Part shown: positions 56,001-64,000 of the stretch, one piece after another
How the letters are laid out: every line of letters starts with the position of its first letter
Position numbering within the stretch: position 1 is the stretch's first letter
Assembly (NCBI GenBank): GCA_963514095.1
Contig: OY741271.1
Coordinates: 13,272,772-13,336,771 of the forward strand
From: Eutrigla gurnardus
Lineage: Eukaryota; Chordata; Actinopteri; Perciformes; Triglidae
Reading direction: 5' to 3'
Length of the DNA stretch: 64,000 nt
Notes under the pieces: model-generated
The model's input: only the letters and a program-made list of their open reading frames with translations
The model's database searches: none
What the model was told of the DNA's origin: nothing
Position numbers and translations under genes: made by a program

Positions 56001-59000
56001 TAACAGTGGCAACTCATTCATCAGGAGACTCCCGCTTGTCTGCCTCTGCCTCTAGTATGTTCGTGTGTCTGCACAGTGGTATGTGTGTCTGGGCCAACAT
56101 GGAGGATGAGATGCAGGGTTGCTATACTGAGCTGCCAGCGGTCTAGCTTCACAGTACGACGACACACACACACACACACACACATGCAAACAGGTGGGCA
56201 GGGGGTATTCATGTAACCCCATTTTCCATCTGTTCGCCCGTTCTTTATCTCCCCTCTATCATGGTTTAAGAGGCCCCCAATTAAGAGCACAAATAGGCTC
56301 CTTACTGACACAGATATATTTATATTAGTGCAGCACTTGAGTCTGATAGCTCCCTGCTGTCTCCGCAAGCAGTCCTTTCTGAGCAGATGTGTCATGTCAT
56401 GTGTTTTTGCTGGCCAAATAATCTTCGTGTCGAGGGACCGATGATGAAGATGATTATTAAGTGGCTGGATTACGGTTAGTTGCCAGAGAGAGACATGGTC
56501 TTGAAGAGGGGCAGACAGCTGCTATAGGTGCTGAAAGGCTTGGAGAATTTAGGACATCACACCGACTACAGGCTCGGGAATGAGGATACACAGGCAGGGG
56601 GCAGGGGGTGATGGGTAATGCTCATAAGCCCAGTTGTGCATGTTTGCTGTATGTGTGCGCCTGATGGCATCTGGGACATGAGTTGGCATGGTAAACACTG
56701 GGCAGTGGCTGTAGCGATTTTGAAGATCACATGTTTCTTGTAAATCATGATGACAAACTGGTCTCTAGTTATAGCAGACTCTCTGTAACTGTATCCTGTC
56801 AAAGGGGTCTTAAGGAGCTGCTTTAGCCAAGCCTGCAGATCAAGGCAGAGAGAGCTGTGGGTGCGAAGGGTGGGTGGGTGGGTGGGTTTGGAAGGCTGCT
56901 GAAATCGTAGTGACCTCTCAGATGAAAGCAGGAATGAGGGGAGATAGACGGGTATATGATGGTGCACAGCAAAGCCGCCACTGAGGCTCTCTTAACCTCT
57001 ACGACCAAGCCAAGGCGATAAATTGCCAGGCAGCTGAGTATCTGTGTGAGATCCTGGACGAAGGGAAAGAGAATGATGGGGAAACGAAGGAGATATGGTA
57101 GAAAGCCAGAGAACTACAAGACAAGGAAATTGATGTAAATACTTGGACTGAGAGTTGGAATCATAAAAGAGCAAAAAAAGATGAGGAGAAGAGAGGAAAA
57201 GCTGTACCACAGCCGGCGATGCCTGTATTTCATTATGCGGAGGGTTCAAACTGAACAAGTGTTTTCCAGCATGACTATCATTCCGAGGAGATATTACAGC
57301 ATAGCTACAGCTGCAGCTCCAGAGGAGACGAAGAGGCAGGGGTAAGGGAGAGGAAGTTAAAAGTGAGAGAAAATGACTGGGACAATAAACAAGTAGAAAA
57401 CTGAGTGGGGGTGGGAGAGCTGTATCTCAGCCTACAGCCTTGCTGCAGCAGCTGTGACGTTGGTCAATGCAGCGTGAAGGAGCCTATGATGTCACTAATG
57501 CAGCACGCCACCAAGGTTATTATAAACCACCATTTAACACCTCACACCACCACACGGTGCAGGGAACAGTGGGGCATCAGCCCTCCCCCCGATCCTTCAC
57601 TCCTCCCCTCTCCTTCTCCTCCAAGTCTCCTCTCGCCCAGTTTCCCAAGATGCACTGGGGCTGTCAGATCCAGACACTTAGCCATGCCCTTGACGAATGC
57701 ATCTTATAATAACTAGTGGCAGGCAATTTTAGGAATTTCCACACTGTAAATAATGTAGCATGGGATAGAGAGACAGAGAGAAAGAGGGGAGGGGATGTTG
57801 CTGAGAGAGAGACAAGCAGGGAAAGAAAGAGGCACAGAGAGAAAGACCAAATGGGGACGCATGGATGATGGCAAAATGATGCGTGAAATGAGGGGAGCAC
57901 GGGGCGCGAGCAGGAAGGTAGAAGTGGATCCTTTGAAGACAGATGCATACAAAGCCCCCCATCACTTTCTTTGACCTAACAACCCAATCAACACACAGAT
58001 GGCAGATGAAAACTGAGAAATGTCAACATCAAGGACAAAATAATCGTTCTATCCCAAGACAGAGCCCCGGACTAGAAAAATGAGGTTAGCAATGCAGCGC
58101 AGGATTCTTCAGAGGGTTTTGTGCTTATTTTCACCCATTGAATATTCATCCTGACTTGACATTATGTATAAGAGAACAGTGTGGGTGTGGAGTCTATGGC
58201 GATATAAAGGGCAGGTTTTCTCCAGACGAGCTTAGTAGGACAGCACAGATTACACACAGCCTGCTGCAAGCTTGACATTGCTGATATACTGCAGTGTGCA
58301 TTTTTTTCTCTTGTGTACTGTGGAAGGGAAAGTGACAATGACAGCAGGGAGGTGGTGTAAACCTGCATATCATAATCCCGAGGATTCATGTGTGATGTGT
58401 ATGTATTTATCAGTCAGGAGCCAGAAGAAAAGCCAAGGCTGCAGGTATCACCTACTGTGACCTTGGGGTGATCAAATTCTCAGAAACCTAAAATATCCTC
58501 TCACATTTATTATTCCTTCTTTATTTTAATTTTAGATTTAGAAAATCCTAGTGTTTATGCTTTATTCTATCTTATAGCAACTGAAAACTACTATTATTTT
58601 GTTGCCCTTCTGGCCAGTAGGTCACTCTTGAAACTGAAAAAATTAAATACATACCTAGAGTAAGTTGCCCAATGATTCATAGCCTTAGTGGCATTTAGGA
58701 TACGTCCATATTATCTGTCCATCAGACATGTATTAGACCACTTAGCTGTGGGGCTGATTTTATTATAAAAAAACAAACAAACACCAGTCTAACGCTTTCC
58801 CGTGCCTATAAAGATATACAGCACAGAAAGCTGCAAAGATTAAACTCAAGATTACAGCCCTGCAGCTCCCTGACCACATGAAAACCATAATTGTAGACCT
58901 GAGGAGTATATATAGCCCCGGTCCACTCCTTAATGTTAGATGTACGCCCTTGCCCTGATGTCTACACCACTGAATACAGAGCATCACAGCCAAATTATAC

Positions 59001-62000
59001 ACTGCACACATGACATTTGGCACCGGTGTTGTCATACATCGCTCCTATGGACGTGTTGTCCACAGCTAGAAGAAAAGCCTGGGAATCATCCCTACACATG
59101 AAATACTTCCATTATGATTTTGGTATTCTTTAATTTGTCATCTAGGCAAGTTGCCCATGGGTACAACACACCATTAAACTCCCATTATGAGTTTATATAT
59201 AAACTACACCATGTGGACAAACAGATGAAACTGCTGTAAAATCTAATTGATAGAATTACACAAAAAAGGAGTATTCTTACTTCATGGCAATGATGAAATT
59301 AACTTCCACACGTTGAAGATTTTAATCAAGCTTTGTCAGCGTTGATGGGCGAGAGAAAATCTCTTTTTAGAACGCAGGGGAAAAATCGTATTTCTCCCCC
59401 TTGGCTTGTGCAGCTGCTCCTTTTGGTTTTCATGCTGCAGTGATTGTTGCTGCTAACTCCACAACGTCTTGAAACAAAATAAATTCCAATCCTGGTAGTA
59501 ACTGCCAAAACACAGCCCAAACAAATGTGCAACATATTCTGAGTCAACACCTCTCGCGGGAGAGAAAACAGGATAGAAATCCTTCCAACACACTTCTAAT
59601 GAAAAACTGAACGAGGTGAGAGTTGTATGTGTACAAACAGCAAGATGCAGCATATTAAAAGCCACATGTTTGAAAGAACTGCAGTAAAAGTGCCCTATTT
59701 TATGCCCTTACAGTAGACTAAACATGATAAAGTATCCTCTAGGGTACCCTTCCAGTTGACAACACATGATGAACTGCCCTCTTGGATGACCCAACAGTAG
59801 ATAAAACATAATAAAATGCCCTGCGGGATGCCCATCTAGTGGGGAAAACGAGACAGATTGCATTAATGGGTGCCCTTAAACGGGGAGAATGTGATGCAGT
59901 GCCACATGTGCTGCCCCACATGCTAGATAAATGTTTTTGCCCCTGCCCCTTAGACAGCCTGAGACTGCCACTGTTGTGTTGGGTTGGTTTTATGTTTCTG
60001 TACCTCTGAGTTGAAGCGGATCTGGCAGACGTTGCAGGAGATGACCGGCCGCTTGGTCTTGACCAGTGGAACTCCAAAGGTGTGGTTGATCACAGCCTTC
60101 TGCACCGGATCCATCTGACAGAGAAAATGACAGGGGAAGAGACAGAGTGAGGAATCTGTGAGCTATAATTCATATTTCGTTACTACAGATCGGTGCTCCA
60201 GACATCTTGGTGCTACATGTTGATTCCAGCAGAGGCATTTCTGTTCTCAAAGAGACGTGATCCAGAAGTCTAACTGACCTTGTGCGTGGTTGGACAAAGT
60301 GTGTGTTTTTCGCGCCAATCCCATGTTTGCTGGATGTCGGTGTTTATGTTCAGCAAACAGTGGTACAACAGTGTTGACAACATGTTGCTACAACTGAGAC
60401 ATCTGTTGCATCCTCCCTGAGCTCAGGCCTCTGATCCGGACCAGGTTGTAGTTTCACGCTGTGTCTGTGTCAATTGTTTCAGCTGGGATGTCCATCATGT
60501 ACACGGCGTTAAGCACCTCGTATGAATTTAATTTACTTACTTTAGGAGCTCTCCAACACGGCGGTGGATAAGCCTCCCCCTTAGACTAAGACCCTGCCCA
60601 TTCTGATCTAAAAGAGCTCCAATCCAATTATTTGTCTTTGTTTGAAGCTGCATTTATCTGCTGATCATCGGTAATTGACCTTAGCATTAGTCTGGAGTCA
60701 ATGGGTAGTGTGTATTTTCACTCCCAGACAACTGTCTGGCACTATGTCTACAGCCAAAGCAGGCAAAATATGAAGGCCAGTGTGGCACTGTAAGCGTACG
60801 CAAAAGGAATGAACAGAAACAGAAGTCCCGGCCCGAGGAACAACATGGATATGATGCTGTGTGTTTGAAGAGTCAATGTTCCAGATAGTCCTCCAAGCCC
60901 GATGCAAGCCTGTTGGTTCGGGGAGGCAGACGGACTGTAAATGACTCAATTTGGCTCAATTCCTACGTTTAATTTGGCTAATCACCCAACTTTCCCTTAA
61001 GCTATCTTGCACCCGGACTCACAGGCGAATCCAAAACAAAAAGAGCTAAAGACCCGAGGACAAAAGAGCGGCTAAAATGAATATTCTCATAACTCAAGCA
61101 CTAACAATTAAAATATCTGCACAGTGTGTGTTACTCGGCAACTCCAAGGAGACGGAGTAAACAGAGAGAGAGAGAGAGAAATGGGGAGCAGGCCCGAGAC
61201 ATTTGGGTGACAGAATGGTACAGAAACACACCATCTGGAGGAGTGAGAGAGGGAGAGAGACAGAGACAGAGAGAGAGAGAGTGGGAGAGGAAGTTGGATT
61301 TTGATGAATAGAGTAAGAGAGGGAGAAAGTGGAAAGAGCCCAGAAAGAGTGAGAAAGAGAGAGAGGGGCCCAGGCCGGACATCCTCACATCGCACATTCT
61401 TATCTCATTTGGCTCTCTTTCCCATACTCCACCTTTCATGACTCTCTATTTCTCTACTCAGAAAGGCAGGATATTGATTGATGACAAATGGACAAACACT
61501 ACCTGAGAAACTGCATGAGTACCTGACAACCGACTTTGCAATAGCCGGCCGAAGACAACACACAAATCAAGTCCGCTTTTTTGTCAAATCTTTTTGAACT
61601 CCTGCCACAAAGTCGCGTGTTCAATCATGTATGTCTGTGTCCACGCTGTGGCCCGTCGTCAAGTTTAACAAGGGCCCGGTTGGAGTAACTGTGCCCATGA
61701 ATCAGAGGCTTCTCCCCAGCCAGCAGTACAGTACTCTGGGTGTGGGTCAGCAACGATCCATCCAGCCTGTTCAGCTGTTACTAACACTGCCCAGCTGCCA
61801 ATACGCCTCTTTTGGATGGCAGCTCACACGGCCTCTTACACATTCTCAGTCCAAAACACGTCGTCATTAAATAAGAGCGGAATGTTGTGATTGTGATGTA
61901 ACTGGAGAGGGATTTTTCCAAAACTCACTCAAGTCGCTTTTGACCAATGATTCTCTTTCGTCAGTAATATATTGTCATCTTCTTTAACTCAAGTGAACTG

Positions 62001-62676
62001 AGTGAACTGTGGAAACATTCGATCTGTTTGAATGTAGTGAAAGCTCCGAGAGATGTAAGTAAATCACACAGACCACTGACTTAAATTCCACTTTGTGGTC
62101 ACATCAACAGCTCCGCAGGGCTTAGAGACAAAAACTCCCTAAAACCTTTTGTTTACACAGAGTTTCTCCTGTGTAGCAACAGCAGAAAGAGTAGCCAAGC
62201 ATCTCCTGATGCACCTACATTCCCGGCATCCCCTAATTTTCTTCTCTTTATTTCCAGTCTTTAACTCTTGCTTTTTTTCTCTCTTAGTGCTTGATCAGTT
62301 CTCTGCAACAAAGTGTCTGGAAGGGTTGAATTCCAGTCCGGCTACGAGGAATGCAGTATTGTGTGACTCTCGGTGGGACCTCTCTGGCAGTCGCACGATG
62401 TCCGCTCTGCGCCAGATAAAAACAGCCTTTGAAGCTCTAAGTTGTACAGTACTTTTTGAGTCCTGCCCAGATTAAGTCACAGTTGGGAGAAGAAGGAAAA
62501 AAAACAACAACTGCAAAAAAAGCTCCAAGCATTGAGGTACTCACCTTCTTCTCCCCTGTGTCAGTGGAAGCTTGGAGCTGCATTGGTCCTCCTGTTTGTG
62601 TGCTGCCGGCTGAGGTGTGTGCTTGAGCCTCAGCATGTGGGAGATTGAGAGTGTGTGGTGCACCTTCCTCACTCAT
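42687..62676 (-). CDS. znf385a: Zinc finger protein 385A, 7 coding exons
   Basis: Matrin/U1-type C2H2 zinc-finger protein; the mammalian protein (HZF) binds RNA and p53 and shuttles between nucleus and cytoplasm. Coding exons in order: 62545-62676, 60004-60114, 53934-54108, 48004-48357, 43629-43813, 43293-43385, 42687-42938; 1302 bp, 433 aa, all phases consistent. Fingers: C71/C74/H87/H93, C239/C242/H255/H261, C304/C307/H320/H326, each with 12- and 5-residue spacings. Between fingers 1 and 2 lies a Pro/Ser-rich linker. The C-terminus, PGPIRTAHGPILFSPY, is identical to human ZNF385A, and EARSGLGPIKAYPRLG and GKPNPLLSRHKK are also conserved, which favours paralogue A. The first 44 residues are unlike the human N-terminus; a TGA directly precedes this ATG, and the conserved MDPVQKAV at 45 is a possible alternative start. 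The last acceptor could be 3 bp further in (42935). Intron 4 carries a hAT element, intron 3 (54109-60003 side) a dispersed repeat. Confidence 0.93.
42955..42983 (+). repeat. (GA)n tract forming a polypyrimidine run
   Basis: On the transcribed minus strand this is (TC)n lying 16-17 bp upstream of the last znf385a exon, so it serves as that acceptor's polypyrimidine tract. Confidence 0.85.
46674..47654. mobile_element. Non-autonomous hAT element, 981 bp, with 8-bp target duplication
   Basis: A perfect 8-bp repeat GTGTGAAG flanks the element (46666-46673 and 47655-47662). The left end is TAGGGGTGTCAACAATAATC, typical of hAT; the right end, GTGCCAATGCACATA, matches it poorly. Subterminal GATGCATCGCAATGC motifs occur near both ends in inverted arrangement (about 46699 and 47558-47580). 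The interior has no transposase I can read. It lies in intron 4 of znf385a. Confidence 0.8.
49781..49803 (+). repeat. Short (CA)n
   Basis: About 11 CA units in znf385a intron sequence. Confidence 0.85.
50863..50884 (+). repeat. Short (TG)n
   Basis: About 11 TG units; a larger CA tract follows 117 bp later in the opposite sense. Confidence 0.85.
51001..51087 (+). repeat. (CA)n microsatellite
   Basis: About 43 units with one CG interruption near the left end, in a znf385a intron. Confidence 0.95.
51274..51297 (+). repeat. Short (TG)n
   Basis: About 12 TG units in a znf385a intron. Confidence 0.85.
52908..53001 (+). repeat. (CA)n microsatellite
   Basis: About 47 units with one CG interruption, in the znf385a intron between exons 3 and 4. 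Confidence 0.95.
54670..55640 (+). repeat. Dispersed repeat family, copy C (longest)
   Basis: Matches copy B over most of its length and copy A in reverse complement. It contains an extra segment (about 55258-55549) absent from copy B at the point between GGGATGCAGCCAAG and GAGCTTTACTAAAGTAAAG. Located in the znf385a intron between exons 2 and 3. Confidence 0.85.
55285..55408. mobile_element. Hairpin MITE inserted in repeat copy C
   Basis: The ends GTGCGCTTGTTATTTA (55285-55300, then GGTCGGC) and GCCGGACATAAATAACAAGT (then GCAC, ending 55408) are reverse complements with about three differences. It lies within the segment of copy C that is missing from copy B. No target duplication was identified. 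Confidence 0.5.
56162..56183 (+). repeat. Short (CA)n
   Basis: About 11 CA units in a znf385a intron. Confidence 0.85.
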
Positions 62677-63021
62677 TCAGCTCCCCGGTTGGTTGTCAGT
62701 GCTGAATACCAACTAAGTCACTAAGAAAACAGGACTTCTACCTGTGATGCATTGCTGACTACGGTTTCTTTGCTCCCCCCCTTTTGGCACACTCTCTGCT
62801 TCTCTTTAAAATGCTAAAAGAGAAGAAGTAAGTGTCTGGTGTAAGGATTTGTTCAAATCTCTGCCTTACTCTCTTTTTTCACTGACACATCAACCAACAA
62901 GTACTTGTGCCCTTTGTTCAGCCTCCCTCTCTCCTCTCAGCTTCTCTGTCTCTTGCTGCCTCACAGTTCCCTGTAGTGCATTTCCCTCAGACTGTTTTCC
63001 AGTTTTCTCCTCCCCTTCTTG

Positions 63022-63072
63022 CTCCCTCTCTCTCTCTCTCTCTCTCTCTCCCCCCCCCCCCCCCCCCCCCCC
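63022..63072 (+). repeat. (CT)n followed by a C23 homopolymer
   Basis: About 14 CT units run directly into 23 consecutive C residues. On the znf385a sense strand this is G23 followed by (GA)n, about 350 bp before the first coding exon. Confidence 0.9.
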
Positions 63073-63240
63073 TTCTTCATGCATACTCGCTCTGTCCAGA
63101 TGCAGCCAAGAATGTGTGTCCCACTCTCCTCCTTGACTCTCCCCCTCTTCCCCAAGTTCACACCATATACCAAATATCATCATCATCAGCCTCTGGAGCT
63201 TTAGTCCACCCCAGTAACGCCCAACAAAACCACATATGAC

Positions 63241-63242
<2 letters not shown>

Positions 63243-63284
<42 letters not shown>
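63243..63284 (+). repeat. (CA)n microsatellite
   Basis: About 21 CA units, 170 bp from the C23 tract. Confidence 0.95.
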
Positions 63285-63286
<2 letters not shown>

Positions 63287-64000
63287 GTACTCTTCTTCCC
63301 TGGTTTCTTGTTACAGTCCTTTGAAGACATATTCATGCCTTGCAGCCAGACACCATTGCACATACGATCTGATAAAGCCTGAAAGCACCCTCTACTTTTT
63401 TGATTAGTCTGAAACCTGCAGAGGCTACAGGTGGGATGAAAAGCCAGTCGATTAATTTAAGGGGGGGCAGCAGTGCTGGAATAAGACTACAGAATAAGAG
63501 TGAGAAAGGAGATAAAAGGGGCTCGGACAGCAGGTGAAGATTCAACAAGTCTGCACACGGCTCGGCATGACTGGACACCTTCATTGGAAATTCCTGACTT
63601 TGCAGCGTGAGCAAGCACCACATCGGGGCATGCATCTTGGCACAGAGGAGCGTGAGCGTGCGTCTCTATCAGGACCATCTGCTGCAGATAAATAATTCAG
63701 CCTCGTCACTGTCTTGAGGCACATCGGGCGAGACAGGCAGGTAGAGGACAAATCGCATTAGAGGACCATTAAAGCTATATTGCTCTAGGACAAGCCATTG
63801 GTTTGCTATGAGGCTAATAACCCTCAATGTGAGTCTCATTAAGACTGTACAAACTCAGCACGGATCAACTTAATAAGAGGGAATGACAGAATAACTGGCC
63901 GCTATCTTTGTGCCGAGACAGATTTCAGTGTTCTCGCTGCTTTAATGCTGTGTCTTCCTTGAAATCGTTTGCATATTTAAACATTTTCCCAGTGTGTTGG

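Larger units (their letters stand above)
62677..64000. other. Region upstream of the first znf385a coding exon
   Basis: No further coding exon is recognised. It holds a (CT)n/C23 tract (63022-63072) and a CA tract (63243-63284). Non-coding exons of znf385a may lie here or beyond the window; CTGTTTTCTTAG (minus strand, near 62730) is an acceptor candidate. Confidence 0.4.

Overview
This is vertebrate nuclear DNA, almost certainly from a teleost fish and most like a percomorph. The genes are split by canonical introns, there are many long CA/GT microsatellites, the repeats are of fish type (L2-like LINE, hAT elements, a short Tc1-like element), and the tachykinin precursor carries the fish-type neurokinin F plus neurokinin B pair. 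The species cannot be named from the sequence. Four protein-coding genes are supported, and each can be followed exon by exon with consistent reading phase.

Layout from left to right. (1) b4galnt1 (GM2/GD2 ganglioside synthase), minus strand, 204-10476, ten coding exons, 526 aa. (2) A spacer of about 9 kb (10.5-19.6 kb) holding a 12-bp minisatellite, a complete-looking 1.25 kb hAT element with a nested inverted-repeat element, one copy of a dispersed repeat and a LINE remnant. (3) c1galt1 (core 1 O-glycan beta-1,3-galactosyltransferase), plus strand, 19647-23373, three coding exons, 404 aa. (4) tac3 (neurokinin B/F precursor), minus strand, 24618-25620, six coding exons, 121 aa, tail to tail with c1galt1. 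(5) A spacer of about 15 kb (26.1-41.0 kb) with LINE, MITE and microsatellite debris and no gene I can support. (6) znf385a (three-finger zinc-finger protein), minus strand, 42687-62676, seven coding exons, 433 aa, followed by a likely 1.6 kb 3' UTR.

The genes do not form a pathway operon. b4galnt1 and c1galt1 are both Golgi type II glycosyltransferases, for glycolipid and mucin-type O-glycans respectively, and they are arranged head to head. From memory, TAC3, B4GALNT1 and ZNF385A all lie in human 12q13, so most of this block looks like conserved 12q13 synteny; c1galt1 is the member that does not fit.

I see no undescribed molecular system. The most useful observations are: a 24-bp in-frame micro-exon in tac3 that carries the Lys of the cleavage site before neurokinin B; a GC-AG intron in c1galt1 whose 3' splice site abuts about 196 bp of pure GT repeat; opposed poly(A) signals 17 bp apart between c1galt1 and tac3; a perfect 128-bp direct duplication inside b4galnt1; two hAT elements with perfect 8-bp target duplications; and a dispersed repeat family present three times. 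Exon coordinates were deduced by eye from splice signals, reading phase and recalled family sequence, so transcript ends are less certain than coding exons.
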